From Diplosphaera chodatii (lineage: Eukaryota > Chlorophyta > Trebouxiophyceae > Prasiolales > Stichococcaceae), in NCBI GenBank assembly GCA_032358165.1, contig JAALGY010000012.1, positions 434,001 to 498,000 on the forward strand: a stretch of 64,000 nucleotides of DNA, written 5' to 3'. Positions 33,401 to 48,900 of this stretch are shown in pieces. Made by a program: the position numbers and the translations under genes. The notes under the pieces are model-generated. The model had not been told where the DNA came from. It saw nothing but the letters and a program-made list of their open reading frames with translations, and did no database searches. Position 1 is the stretch's first letter. Each line of letters begins with the position of its first letter.

Positions 33401-36400
33401 TTGCGTCAACATCTTGTTGTCGTTGTCCTCAGGCATTAGGCACACAGACACGTGACTTCCAGATGCACATGGCGTGCAACATTGACACCATAGCAAACGT
33501 GAAGGAAATGATGCAAACCCTTGAACAGGTTTGCGGGTGCTAAATAACATCACAAAGACGCTATATGAACGCAATGAAGACATCAAAGTAACATGCTACG
33601 CGCGCTTGCCAAAGGTCAAGGGCGTGCACTTGCAAATTGAAAGTATACTCGAGCCAATAGAGGCTGGATACCGCATGCTTCGCCTTTTTAATGTTCAGGT
33701 GTTTGCCGAAACTAATGCAAAACATATCCAGTATGCATGAGTGTCTGAAACACGGATCAACGTGTTTGTGAATGCTCACTGCAGCATGCAACAGAGGGTG
33801 ATAGCATGATGTCAGATCTTCGGGTCATTTGGGGAAAGGTGCCTGCTTGATGCGCTGATTCACATTGATAAGCTGACTTTTGTCTTGCATGGCCCAATTG
33901 GTAATGTACAACGGTTCAGACTTGCAGCTGTACTATGGCGTCGTTGATGTGACCGACCGCCTGTCTGGCATGGAGACCAGATTTTGTCAAGAGCTCGTGC
34001 AGATGGGCCTTCACTTGCGGAAAGAAATGCTGAGATTTAGGTGATTGGAATGGGGATTTTGGAGCATCTGCATATACCTCATATGCATCGGTTTCCAAAA
34101 GTGTATCCAACAACTGGTCACTGCCACTCAGACAAGATTGGGATGCAAACGGGCCTATGCTTCCGGATTTGGAACCTTGGGATGCCATGGAACGTCTAAT
34201 TCACTTTGGTAACATCTACCAGGTGAACTCACGGTTTCACCGACACCCTGTGTGGTGTGGGCGCAGCCGTGCGGGGCAATCACGGTTGTAGCGCTGCTGA
34301 TACCAGGTTCATGTAGCATGGCAGCTCTAGAAAGTGACATCTCTTACCTTATACATCTCTGAAGTTCAGGCTAAAACAGCCACGTGGGACGACCTGTCAA
34401 GGAGTGAAGCACTTTTTGGTTTGGCCCCCAGCACGTCTCCAGACATGTATTATTTGACCCGCAACATAGGAATGTTGAGTGCATTGTACGGGTGCGTCTT
34501 GCAGCTCGGGGGTTTGCACAAGTTGTGTTTTGCACCGTCGAGTTGCTGCCAATATTTTGTTCCGAGTGCTCACAATAGTGGTTTTTGCAGGTTGTATAAG
34601 TCCCTGGCAGAGATAGCAGCAAAGTTTGGCGATACCCTCTGGGAGGATTTTCCAAGCCAGTTGCCACAGTTTCAACGGCAAATTGATGATTTCATAAGGG
34701 TTGCACGAAGCTTGCCCAAGGTGCCGAGTCATGAGCTGGCCACACAATATTACGGTCGTGCAGGTGCTTGTCCAGACGTCGCATCTCTTAAATCGCCTGT
34801 CATGACACTGGGCTCTTGTGCATCCAGGAAACAAGAAGCTGGTGCGCATACAAGGATTGCAAGACATTGATAGCCACCATGACAGACCAGATTCCCTTGG
34901 TGCAGCAACTAAACAGCACAGCAATGCGGACAAGGTAACCACCAATATAAGCATCTTGATGCGATCGTCCTGTATGCTCACTGCGCATTATTGAACGCTG
35001 TCGTGACTATGTGTCCTTATACAACAGGCATTGGCAACAGATAGAGGATGTGTGTACATTGGCCTTGGACCGAACGGTGGGTGTCTTCCGTGTGCGGGAC
35101 GTTTTACATTGCTGTCTTGCGCCGTCCCAACATCAGGTAGCCGCCTCGTATGCATGTTCCGCTCAGCAGCTACCCCTTGTGAGGCTTTGCAGTCGCAATT
35201 CGCATCATCAGGTGCGCATTCGTCACATACACGCACAACTGCAGGTTGAGGAGATATGCCTGGCAGCAAGGAAAGAAGAGGTCATAGAAAAAGGCCTGTC
35301 AGGCATTGTTGAGGAATGGTCACAAGCCTTGTTGACCTTCGCACCCTACAAAACACGTGGAAACGTCATATTGAAGGCACGTGATTTGCATTTCACGTGT
35401 GCATGCAATACAGTTTGCGACGAGTCAGAGTCAATACACGCGGCTGAGACTGACAACGCAGTCAAACGAAACGGCGGATATGATGGAGCGACTGGAGGAG
35501 ACGCAAGCTACACTGAGCAGCTTTGCAACAAATCGTTATGCTGCACCGTTTCACAAACCTGTGGCGTACTGGACCAATCGTCTGTCCCTGACAGTCGAAA
35601 TTCTAGAGCAATGGCTTGCCGTGCAGGTAAGGAACCACTCCAAACGTTCACTGTGTTTGGGTACTCCCACCGTTGCTGACGTGCATACATAAGGAGCAGG
35701 TCATGTGGAGCTACATGGAAGCCGTGTTCAGCAGTGGCGACATACTGCGCCAGCTTCCAGCGGAGGCCAACCGCTTCCAAGCTATTGACAAGACATTCAT
35801 GAAGGTTGGTACATCCAAAGGGATTGAGGAGCAAGGGCGACCTGTGTAGTGCATGAGTGCTGAGAATATGAAGCACGTTCTTACAGATGGTAGCATCAGC
35901 AGCTGAACACAACAGAATTGTTGACGCCTTCAATATTGATGACACTTTGGCCGCAAGGCTGTCAGCGCTTCTCGAGCAGTTGGAGCAGTGCCAAAAAAGT
36001 CTCAGTGCCTATCTCGAAGCAAAGCGTGCAGAGTTTCCCCGGTGACACTTCACAATGCCATCTGAAGCATGCAAATTCTTGCACCTTTGCCTTCGGTCAA
36101 CGCCAACCTTCAAGACAAACATACTGTGCTAAACGATATTCGTGGGAATCCAGGTTTTATTTCGTTTCAGATCCCACCCTGCTGGAGATCTTGTCACTAG
36201 GTAGTGAGCCACAAGCAGTAGTGCCTCACTTTCAATCGGGGTTGTTTGATAGTTTGAGCTCAGTCACCTTTGATCATGTGAATCCATCACTCATATCCGC
36301 CATATTCAGTCGGCAAGGCGAACAAGTCAAGCTTGTCACACCAGTAGAAGCAACAGGTGTGTTCACAACAGAGAGAGCTGTGCTTCGAAGACAAGTGATC

Positions 36401-36900
36401 CAGATGTCCAGTGCTCTGGTATGATCCTTAACAGGCAATGTCGAACAATGGCTCACAAGGCTAGTGGGGACCATGCAAACAACTGTCAACAGTATTGTGA
36501 AATTTGCCTTTGCCAACGTCGAAGATGCCAAGATTGCTGATTTGATTGTCACTCATCCCGCACAAGCTGCGCTACTTGCGGTCCAGTTTCGGTGGACGGT
36601 TGAAGTGCAGGTCATCACGTATCAATCAGTCATGCATAGTGAAACAGTGCGCCGTGGTTACATGTGTTGCACGGGCACATCTGATTCCGTAGGCAGCTTT
36701 AGAGGCAGCATCTGCCGAGAAGGGGATAATGGCCAAGACACTACATAGATCTGAAGGATACCTACGAGAGATGGTTTCAGCGACACTAAACCCCGAGTTG
36801 ACTTGCAACCAGCGGATGTCGCTTGAGACGTGTGTAACCATACACATGCATCAAAAGGTGCCTGAAGCTTGAAATGACGACACCGACGCGGTTGTTTTGA
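27490..36900 (+). other. Dynein heavy chain tail and linker region
   Basis: Holds the stem that binds intermediate chains and the linker that swings over the AAA ring. Readable exons include [18 protein letters not shown] (near 28600), [20 protein letters not shown] (28776-28880), [24 protein letters not shown] text ending near 29174, and [20 protein letters not shown] (near 29480), the latter matching the conserved tail block around the AKSKxLxxW consensus. Sequence conservation is lower here, as usual for dynein tails, so exon limits are least certain in this part. Confidence 0.8.
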
Positions 36901-39900
36901 GTGCAAGGTCTCATCGAATACGTATTTGGCAGGAAGCCTTGGAGGACTTAGTGGCGAGGAGAGTGCGGGATGTGAGTCACTTTGAATGGTTGAAGCAGAC
37001 TAGGGTGATGTGGAATGCCGAACTTGGGACAGTAATCACGTCCATCTGCGACACTGATTTTGAGTACTCGTTCGAGTACCTTGGAATCAAAGAGCGTCTT
37101 GTTGTTACACCTCTCACGGATGTCTGCTATATTACTCTCAGTCAAGCTCTAGGCATGTGCTTAGGCGGCGCTCCAGCAGGACCTGCAGGCACAGGTGGCC
37201 ATGGAACTCACTGTTGTAGCTCTGGAAGCTTGAGCATCGCACGACCTCGATTCTGCCGATGTTTGTTGGTTCGCAGGGAAAACCGAGACGGTCAAGGATT
37301 TGGGTGCGACACTGGGGAAATATGTCGTCGTATTTAATTGCAGCGATCAAATGGACTTCAAGTCCATGGGAAAGATATTCAAGGGCCTTGCGAAGTCTGG
37401 GCTGTGGGGTTGCTTTGATGAGTTCAACAGGATTGATCTTGATGTTCTTTCCGTCTGTGCACAGCAAGTGAGTCGTCTCGACGAGTTGACCGGCGTTCAA
37501 ACCTGGCCGTAATCCCAAACCATAGCACTTGTCGTGCCTTTTTGAAGGTGCACTGCATATTGACTGCCATTCGAGAACGGCGGAAAGACTTGACGTTTAC
37601 AGATGGTACATGCATCACGCTGGATCCTCGTGTGGGGATCTTCATTACCATGAATCCAGGATATGCAGGTCGCCAGGAACTCCCCGAAAACCTGAAAGCT
37701 CTATTTAGGGGAGTAACGATGATGGTCCCAAACCGTCAAATTATTATGAAAGTAGGCACGGACGGTTGCTTTATGGCTATGTAGCATGACAACATGGCAT
37801 AGTATTCATCGCAAGCTCAAACGGGCGATGCGAGTCAAAATTGCATACAGGTGAAATTAGCTGCATGCGGTTACCAAGAAAATGAAGCCATCTCAAGGAA
37901 ATTTTATGTGTTATACGGATTATGCGAGCAGCAACTGTCCAAACAACCTCATTACGATTTTGGTTTGCGAAACATACTCAGCGTACTGAGGACAGCTGGG
38001 TCATCGAAACGAAGTGCACCCAACATGTAAGTGTCAAACCTGAGAGTTTGCAGGCCCGTAACCTCTGCCTACACAACAGGGAGCCCAGTGGTGACTTGCT
38101 CCTCAGGCCTGAAAAACTACTGATAATGCGGACATTGCGCAACATGAACATGAGCAAGCTTGTTTCAGAAGATGTTTCTTTGTTTCTTTCACTTCTCGAT
38201 GACTTGTTTCCAGACGTGAAAGCGCAAACTTCGTCACGTGATGCTCTGGAGCGTGCACTTGCCCAGGTGAGCAGATTTGCCAAGAGCAACGAGCAGTGCT
38301 CCAGGGAAGGTCCTCGACAGACATCAGTTATAGTCCTTGCTTGGCAGGTGTGCAACGAACGGCAACTACAGCTTGAACAGACCTGGTTAACGAAATGTCT
38401 GCAATTCAACGACACATGTTTAGTCCGGCATGGGATCATGGTAATCGGCCCAACTGGATCGGGTAGGGAGGGGTGCTGGTGCCATGAGAGGCGTGTGAAC
38501 TGCGGACAGCTTGACAAAACGACAATTGACGATTGGGCTGGACCACCCGGCTACATGGTTGTGACGCACCCGGCTTCAAAACTGTGACACATGCAGGGAA
38601 GTCTACCATCATTGATTGCATGGCAGCTGCACTGTCCATCTTAGGCGATAAACATGTGGCGGTGAGAATGAACCCGAAGTCGATAACAGCACCCCAGATG
38701 TTTGGGCGGTTAGATGCATCAACAGGTGATCCCACAGTGTCTCTATGGTATCTTCACGGGTCAACCCTCACGTCGTGCACCTCACTTCTGTGAGCCTCCA
38801 TGTCTACACATCTTAGGAGATTGGACTGATGGTGTGTTTGCGGTCTTATGGCGACGAGCTGCCAAAGCAAAACACCAGCACACTTGGATCGTGCTAGATG
38901 GACCAATCGATGCGATTTGGATTGAAAACCTCAACACTGTGCTTGACGACAACAAGGTATGCATCTGAGAGTAGGCTGATTGTGACGCTTTTCTAGCAGC
39001 AACACTTCATTCTGCACAGGTGTTGACGCTTGCAAATGGAGACAGAGTTTCCATGAGCTCACAAATGAGGGCTGTTTTCGAGGCGGAGAATCTGGCAAAT
39101 GCAACACCAGCAACAGTGTCGCGTGCTGGAATTATATATGTGTCACAGGTACATGGCACCTCTGATGTAGTAAGCCAGCACCATCTCTGTGCTGAAGGTT
39201 GTGTCCAGAGGACCAAGGCCTGACTGAAACCCTGTCATCGGCTCGTGTGTGCGTAAAGGAGGACCTGGGATGGTCGTCTTTGTTGGCATCTTGGCTGGCC
39301 GCACGGCAAACAGAGGAGATGCAAGCATTGCAGCCTTTGTTCAAAAAGTTCATAACACCAGTCTTGCATTACCTCAGGCAGGATCCAGTGCCTGGTCGTT
39401 ATCACCCTGTTGCGGCAAGACAGCTATGACGTTCTGGTGACAAGGAACCTCGCTCACTTCAGCAGGTCCAAAACTGCAAGCGTCGTCGCTGTTGGGCAAA
39501 TCTGCCAGGTCGGCACGATGTTGTCGCTTCTAAAGGGAGTGCTAGACAGACATTCCGCGCACGTGCTTGAACTTCAGCACTATGAGAGGCTGCTAGTATT
39601 TTGCCTTGTGTGGGGCCTTGGTGGTACTATATCCGATATATGTAAGGGAAGTTTTGATAGCTTCTTGAGGAGCCTCACGATTGTTCTACCTGCTAAGGTG
39701 AGCTCTGAACCAGAGCCGCTGTTCCGCTTTGGAGGATACTGTCTCCTGATGACATCTCTGCCCGGTTCTCAGATACATGCCAATGATACGGTTTACGACT
39801 TCTATGTTAACGATATGACGGGAGGGTGGTCACATTGGGAATCTGAATTACGAGGTCAAAATAAGCTATCATATAGTAGAAGCACAAACTTCTCACGACT

Positions 39901-42900
39901 GATTGTTCCAACCGTTGATTCTCTTCGATTTCTTCACCTCATGTCGCTTAGTCATACTGGATCGAAAGTACGACGACCAATAGGTGGCAGTGCATTGCAT
40001 AGCAACCAGCACAATGGCTGAACAAGTATGTGCTTATGATAGGCACCCCTTCTTGTTGGCGGCTCAGGGACTGCAAAAACCACCATTGTGACTGAGTATC
40101 TGAAGCACATCAAGAGTGATTGCACTGCCGTGAAAACTATGACTTTTTCGCACATAACTTCACCTGACGTGTTCCGGAAGACGATTGAGGTGCCGTTCCG
40201 TGTTAGCATTCCTCTACGTGTGTAATGAGTCCGACTACACATGCGACAAGTTCCTGTGCAGGCTTGTGTAGAGAAACGCCAGGGGCGCACCTTTGCACCG
40301 CTGAATGGACAGTCTCTTACTGTATTCATTGACGACCTGTCTATGCCACACATCAATGAGTGGAAAGACCAGGTGCATTGCGTCATCAGTGCGATCATGA
40401 CGCGGCATCTTACATGGCACGATACTCAGCTTGTTCTTGCCCTGTGGAGGTAACTAACGAGGCTGTCCGACAGTTACTTGATCAAAGAGGGTTTCATTCT
40501 GTGGAGAAGCCGGTTGGAGACTTCAAACTGATTACTGAGCTGACCTTTGTCGCCGCAATGGTTTCACCAGGTAACGAAGTGCATCTTTCACTCCTCATAC
40601 TCTGTGCAAACTGGATTGTCTATGAAAAGCTGTGGATCCACAGCTTCGATCACGCATTGACACCTGAACGCAAACCTCGCTTGAGAGCCAGGCGGTAGCA
40701 ACAACGACATTCCCAATCGTCTTAAACGACAGTTTAGCATTTTTGCCGTACCTGCGCCAGCACATGCTAGCGTTATGGCCATGTTTGGACATCTGATGAC
40801 CCAACACTATAGCCTGCCCCATGCTGACAGTGAGGCAAGCCTAGATTAAATTGAGGCGATGGGTAACAGTGCTGCACACCACAAAGCTGCCGAACTGAGC
40901 AGTATTTATTTCTGCTTCCCCCCTGTACGTAGGTGCAGTATGTTGCCTCGCAGCTTATATCAATGACAATCGCACTATGTCAACAAATGTCAGACAGGTT
41001 TTTGCCCACACCTGCAAAATTCCATTACTTGTTTAACATCCGCGATATGGCTCGGGTAATGTTCCTGAAATCCGTGTTGCATCTGCGCGCAAGCATGCCA
41101 CCACATGTCCTGAACAGATCATCTTCCGACAACCTTGGTTTCAACAAGATGCTGCTGTTACAGGTTGTCCAAGGAGTCTTCCTCTCTCCGCTACGTCCGT
41201 CTATGCGCATGGACATGACAGCACATTTGCAAGGTTTATGGCAACACGAAGTGACACGTGTGTTTGTGGATCGCTTGACTACGCAAGAAGAGCAGGATTG
41301 GGCGATGACGACCGTCGAGACCATATCCCAGTGAGCCTCTCCGCTTGCTGAAACCGAAATAAACTTTATGTTGCCGACATGTGTAGCACCAAGGTCAAGT
41401 GATAGCCCCTGACTGTAAGAACATGTACGACAGGCAGTTCATGCCGGGAGTGATAGTCAAGGACCATACAAATCTTGCGTTCTGCAATTTCATGCAAAAC
41501 CCAGAACTCGATCGCGACACTGAGGAACAGCAAGAAACAGCCCTTGACCACTACGAACAAGCAGCCGACCTTGCAGCGTTGAGGTGATATTGGCTGTCGT
41601 GGTACCTGCATTCCACCTTGTGACCACCAGGTTACCGGTTGGCTGTCTGTAGGGTGTGCATTCAAAACAGACGAGGTCTCAAAACATTGGCACCGTCCGC
41701 CGATTCAGAGCTAGTGCTCTTTGACGATGCGTTGAAACATTTGAATCGTCTGCTGCGCTGCCTGACCCTGGAGTGTGGGCATGCTTTGCTCATTGGTGTT
41801 GGCGGTAGTGGGAAGCGTTCGCTCACAAAGCTTGCTGCTGAAGTCGCAGGTGATTTCTTGCATGGTTACTGAGCAGCACGGGAAAAGAGCGCAGAGGTGT
41901 TGCATCTGTCAGAGTCTCACTGATTGCCCGGAAATTGCTTCTTTGGACAGGTGCCAAGACCTTCCAAATCAGAGCTTCCAAATCCTACGGCTCGATGCAA
42001 TGTATGGACGATATCAAGACCATATATCGGACAACGGGGCTGCTATCGCAGAAGGTCAAGCATCTTGTGCCTGTGTTCGAGCAAGTGTATGTAGCGGGAA
42101 GACGAGTGTTTCATGTATATATTACTCGTCAGGTGGTATTCGTCCTTACCGATTCGGACATTAGGCAAGATTCAATCATGGATTACATCAATCAAATCCT
42201 CAAAACTGGTGAAATTGCTGGAATGTACACACACGATGAGCTTGAAGCGTTGTGTACTGAAGTTGCTCCAGTTATGCAGCGAGCAGGTATCGCTTGTACC
42301 ATGGACAGACGTTGCATTGGTGCTACTTATCACATGAAAGCTCATATGGAAACTGACATTGTAGACGCATTGTACACGCTGTGAAAGGCACTATGGGTGC
42401 GCTAGGTGCTGGAGGTTGCGAATCGACCGAGCATGCCTACAAGTTCTTCATTGATCGAGTGAAGCGCAATCTTCATTTGGTGCTTTGCGTGAGTCCGGTC
42501 GGCAACACCTTGATGCGGCGAGCACATCACTTTCCAGGACTCATTACAGGCACATACATTGATTGGTATATGCCTTGGCCGACGAATGCATTAGCATCAG
42601 TGGCCCACAATATCCTTTACGAACTTGATCTACCTGCCACAGACAAAGTGAGCACATGCTGACTCACCCTCTCGAGACAGTCGATGTGACCCAAGGACTT
42701 GCTGCGCAACTCTCCCTTCGCATATATCGTGTACAGGTTTCTGAAACACTTGAACGACTCATGGCCCTGTTGCACATCAAAGTGACGACTGCATGCCAGG
42801 AGTACCAGGCTCAGTACCGACGTCAAGTCCACGTGACACCCAAATCGTACTTGGTTTTCCTCGAGAATTTTTGTGAGCTGTACGCAACGAAGTCACAGAC

Positions 42901-45900
42901 GTTAAACGGATTAGCAGCCTCTTTATCAACCGGGTTGCGGAAATTGGACGATGCGAAAGCTGACGTCAGCACTATGAAGGTGCACACTACCTCAGGAATG
43001 GGTGCATGGGCACTGGGGTACTGATTAACGATATGCACCAAGGCTATGGCTTGCAAAGCAGGTGGAATTATTGCAGCGCAACTCTGACCTGGCAGCTGCA
43101 GCCCTGCAAGTAGAAAAGCTATTGAAAGACATAAGTCATAGCACAGGCCTAGCCGAGCACGAAAGACTGCGTGTGGCAACAATTGTCACCGATGTGACGT
43201 CCAAGGCACAGGTGCGCAACGGCATTAAAGGCACCAATGGAAAGCTCCTAAATCACAAGCATGAGAAACACATACGTCACTCGTGTTGGCAATAGGCAAT
43301 TGCTTCAGTCAAAGAAGATGCTGCGAAGGACCTAGCTGCAGCTCAGCCCGCACTGGACTCCGCCGCTGCATCCCTGAACTCAATAGCTCAAAAGGATATC
43401 ACGAGTCTAAAGGCGCTCAAGAATCCCCCCGATGTCGTCAAACGTATATTCGACTGCGTCCTGATTCTCAGGCAAATAACGTTCACGTTGTCTTTTGATG
43501 GCTTTTGCATGACAACATGAAGATTCTGCAAGTTTTCGGATCCTCACTGTACAGCAGGCATCACAACCTCCAAGCCGTTTGCTGGCACGAGGTCAAGTCT
43601 CAGATAGTTATGTTGGGCAGCTACGAAGAGGCTGTAAAAATGATGGGGGATATGAGCTTCCTACACGCGATTGTCAACTTCCCAAAAGACAGCATGAATG
43701 ATGAGACAGTGGAATTGTTGCGTCCATATTTCGAGGCATCTGACTTCAATTACGAATCTGCGAGGAAGGTCCGATACCTTGCGATATGCCTGAGCTTCAT
43801 AAGTACCACGCAGTCTAATGCACGACTAAAAGGGTGCCACATCTGTGCAAAAAGGCTAGCGGTAATGTTGCTGGCCTGTGCAACTGGGCCGAAGCGATGT
43901 GTAAATACCACACTATTGCGACAGTGGTGGAACCGAAAATTGTCGCTTTGAGGGGTGCTGAAACAGAGCTCAAGGTGCTTTGCCACATATCAATTCACTG
44001 TTAAATTTGTACGGTCATCACATTGGATGCACATGGATGTTTGACATGACGATATTGTAGGCTGCCATCACGAAGCGAACACAAGCAGAGCTGGAACTAG
44101 CTCGAATTCAAAGCGCGTTAGACAACATGCAGGTGCAAGACGAAGTTATCATGGCAATCCTGCCCCCACAAGACATGTCATATGCTCCAATATGATGTGG
44201 ACCAATAACTGCAGAGCAGATTTGATGTGGCAATGGCTGAAAAGATTGGCCTTGCTGAAGGCGCAACAGCTACGCAACGTAGAATGGATGCTGCAGAGGC
44301 ACTTCTTTCGGCACTTGCTAGCGAGGAAACCAGGTGGAATGAGCAACTGCAGGGGTTCGATGCCGAGATGGATTGCATGACAGGTGCGCAGCCCACTGTC
44401 TTACCGTAATCCAAAGCCTGAGGATAGGGCAGTTACGACATATTGTTGGCGGATAGGCGATTGCATCGTGGCCTCCGGCTTCATTTCATATCTGGGCCCA
44501 TTCAACATAGACTTTCGGCAGATGCTGTTATCGCAATTTCGATGTGACTGCATCATGCTCGACATACCAGTAAACTCGCTGTTGGATGTGAATAGCTTTC
44601 TTGTTGAGGATGTGGACCTCGCTGCATGGTGTACCCAGGTGTAGTTACATTGCGTCATGACACTTAATGATGGGCCGGTTTATCTGTCGAAGAGTAAAGT
44701 AAGTGCTGTCAGCGAATCCACCTTCGCTTCACGACTCTGCTCACGTTGTTGCAATTGCAGGGGCTTCCCAGAGATGAGTTATCGATACAAAATGGTATCA
44801 TCGTTACGAGAGCCAAGAGAGTTCCCTTGTTGGTCGACCCACAAGGTCAAGGCCAGGGTTGGCTAGCAGTTCGGGAGAGTGCTAGCAGTACTGGCGTGTG
44901 CAAGACGCAGCCTAGTCATAAGAGTTACAGAGCAGATGTCGAGGTGAATCTCACACCGTGGTGACATGGTACACTCCAACTAACTGCTCCTCATGCTAAG
45001 GTAAATGTGAGCAAAATGTGAGCAAATATTGCAATGTGCAGATGTGCCTGATGAAAGGCCGGGCCCTACTGGTTGAAGACGTGAGCGAGGAACTGGAACC
45101 AATTCTTGAGATGATCCTGGACACAGGCGCAACCTCCCGTGTCGTCCACCTGGAGGATAAAGAGGTTGGCCTGCGACGTCCGCCTGTATCACACTACTTT
45201 CCTTACGACATATGAAGTATACACGCTTGTGTCTCCAGATGGAAATCGGAGAAGGATTCAAACTAATGCTGACAACACGGCTGCCAAACCCGACGTTTTC
45301 TCCCGAACTCTTTGCTCGTACAACTATTGTGGACTTTAATGTGACATCTCTAGGTCTAGAAGATCAGCTCCTCGGAGCGCTCATCACAAAAGAAAAGGTA
45401 GTCCCCCCCCCCTCCCCCCCCCCCCCCGCTGCCCCCAGGTTTTGGGGATGTTTTGTACGTTTATTTACAAGTTTGACGGTGTCGGTAATGTCGGTACTCA
45501 ACCCCCCCCCCCCCCCCCTCCCCTTTTTCACTCTACACTCAGAGTATTGCCGCATACCCACCATGATTGGCTTAGTCGGACGGATCGTTGCGTGTAGGAA
45601 GACTTAGAGGAGGCAAGGTCAACACTGGCCACGGAAGTGGGACAATACAAAATCCGCATCAATCAGCTGTCTAAAGATTTGTTGTCGAGGTTGTCCAGCT
45701 CCAAGGTATGACACAAGAGCTTGCTGCATCGCTTGCTGCAACACAAGTGCCACTACCGCTTGACGCACAGCCAATGTGGTGATATGTGGTGATATGTGGT
45801 GATCAAAGCTTGCAGGGCAACCTTCTCGACGATGCGGGACTTGTGGATGTGCTTGCAGCAACCAAAGCAACCTCTGAAGAGGTGACTCACAATTTGAAAG

Positions 45901-48900
45901 TTGCCAGCAGCACACGGGCAAAGATCGATGAGGCATGCGAGGAATTCCGGCCAGTTGCATCACGCGCAGCTCTGATGTACTTCTTAGTTTCTAGCTTTTC
46001 TGCAATCAATTGCATGTACCAGGTAAGCATCAACATGCTGATTGTGCTGATTACAATGCATGCTTCCCAGACATACACGCCGACACCAAAAGTGTTTGAA
46101 TCATGTATAGACCTCACTAAAGCAGTTCAACAAGCTATACTACGCATCAATCGCGGAATCTGCTAGGTCCACAGTGACATCACGACGTACCTCAAATATC
46201 ATACAACATCTTACTTCCTCAGTATTCGAGTATATAACACGCGGATTTTTCCAAACACACAAAATGGTGTTTGCGCTAGCGCTTGCAAACGAGGTCGCCC
46301 TTTCCACAGGAAAGGTAAACGATGCTCAGGATGATGAAATTTCATCGATCGCTGGTGTTGGAGTAATGTGCGCAGGCAACTGCCACTTTCACTACAACTG
46401 ACTTTGTTGCAGATTTCTGATGTTGAGCTCGAGCTTTTCTTGACTGCAAATGGTGTTGGCCTTGATCCGGGCCAAGTTAGAACTAACCCTATGGTAGAGC
46501 ACATGAGCACATCACACAGCACGCATGTTATGCATGGTTTTTGTGATCCACTGTGCGCTTGACCGGGCAAGCAATACATACATGTGCAGACTTGGATGCC
46601 GACTGCTACCTGGGAGGGGATATCAAATATGGCCTGCTTGAACAATTTTGCGACACTGCCTGAGGAAATAATCCTCCACGAGTCAACGTGGCACTCGTGG
46701 TACGACAGCGAGTCGCCGGAGACACTAGAAGTACCTGGCTTCCAGGGTCGCTTGTCGAGTTTTCAGAAGCTGTGCGTGATCAAGGTATCTAGCATAGTCG
46801 TGGCATGGCCTTCTAAATCGGACTGCACCTCAGCATATGCAACATCGGTATCGAGTCGTCCTAGGTATTTCGAGTGGATCGCACATTGGCAGCTGCTAAT
46901 TATTACATCGCAAGCATTCTGGGATCATCTATACTGGAACGGCCTCCATTAAGTCTGCAACAGGCATTTGTTGAAAGCTCCCCGTCATGCCCTTTGATCT
47001 GCTTATTGAGCATTGGTACGCATGTAGGTTCCATATGCTGGCAGTGTCTACAAGTCTACATGTTGGACGTCCCACATCTGATGCAGCATGCATCATGGTG
47101 CAGGCTCGGACCCGACTCGCCTGATTGAAGACCTTGCAAGACGTATGAAGGTGAAACTGCACGGCGTCAGTATGGGTCAAGGTCAAGAGGTGCTAGCACG
47201 AAAACACTTGGAACTGGCATTGGCAGATGGCGACTGGGTCCTGTTGCAAAACACACATCTCGGCTTGAAATTCCTGCCCGAGGTCAGACCAATGTGAATC
47301 ATTGCACATATTGCTTGGGACAAATAAGTTCTTGCATTGACTCGGGAAGTTCTCAGTACAAGCAGGTTGAAGCCGCACTGCTGGCACGAGAAAATAAAAC
47401 CACAAGCTTCCGACTATGGATGACTACAGAACCACATCCATCATTCCCCATCAGTCTTTTGCATATGGGCATTAAGGTCACCAGTGATGCTCCCGTTGGT
47501 GTCAGAGCAAGCCTGCGCACTTCATATCAATGGATCAACCAGGTACACCATGCACTAGAGCAGACAAGTGTGTACTGCTGGGACATCAAGGAGCTTAATA
47601 CAACGAAACCGGCCTGTGCTATTGAAGGATATGATGGATGTGATGCCTAATCCGAAGTGGCGTCAGCTGCTGTTTGTGATATGTTATCTGCATGCCATAA
47701 TCCAAGAAAGGCGCAAATTTGGACCGATCGGTTGGAACATCCCTTACGAGTTTAACAGGTCGGATCTATCAGCATGCATACATTTTTTCCAGGTGGGATC
47801 AGCATCAGTGACGACGGTAGATGGGTGACACTTCTGACCCACCATTAACGTGCAACTGCCACCAATACAGAATCACCTTCTCGAGATGGATGCAAACAAA
47901 CTGCAAAGTCCTGCATGGGAAACTGTGCGCTACATGGTTGGGAAAATTCAATACGGGGGACGTATCACTGACATGTTTGATCAGCTGCTCATGGACACGT
48001 ATGTGCAGAAATACTTCCACCAAGTACGAGCACTTCAAGCCTGTAAAATGGACGGCGGTAGTTTTCTCTTGTTCGGCCATGACAGTCTTTGCTTTATGAT
48101 GCATTGAGGGCCATTGCATCGTGCAGAATGTGCTCGATTGTCAGCATGAATTGTTCCGACAGCCAACCCCCGGAGGCTTTTGCTACTCCGTGCCAGATGC
48201 AATTGATATCGAGGTCTATAGAACTCATGTCGACCTCATGCCCAAGAGCGAAGGACCTGAAATATTCGGTCTACACACGAATGCTGATTTGTCTTGCCGC
48301 ACCCTGCAGGTGAAAGTGACCAAGCGGTGCATGCCACGCCTGTCATGAAGCATACATCAATCTTATACGGTCCCACTGTGATGTAGGTGCAAGCAGCAAT
48401 GTCGATCCTCCTTGAAACCGCTCCAAAGCGCTTGACAGCATCACAATCAGGCACACGTGATGCACATGTAGACGGCATTGCTGCTGACCTGTTGAAAAAG
48501 GTGCGTCGTCATGCCGTCAGAAATCCCACCTCGAAGGTCGCTTCCAAAGACATGAAGCCACTTCAGCGAAATGATTTCCGCCCCATCTGAACATACTCGC
48601 AGTGTCCAACCATGTTTGACGGGCAGAGTGTCAAAGACAAGCTGCAAGCCCTCCCTGGGGGGCCCATGCAGCCTTTAACAGTACATCTGAGACAGGAGAT
48701 TGATTGTCTGAATCACGTCATCAATTTGACACGTAGTACGCTGCAAAGCCTACGCCTTGCAGTATGTGGTGAGCTTGGGCTTGCCAAGGAGGTGACGCAT
48801 GCTATGTGATGAGACGTCCAAATCAACACATAATTATGTTGAGCATCCTTGCCAGGAAACATAGCATTAACTCCCAAACTGGATGAACATATGCAAGCAA

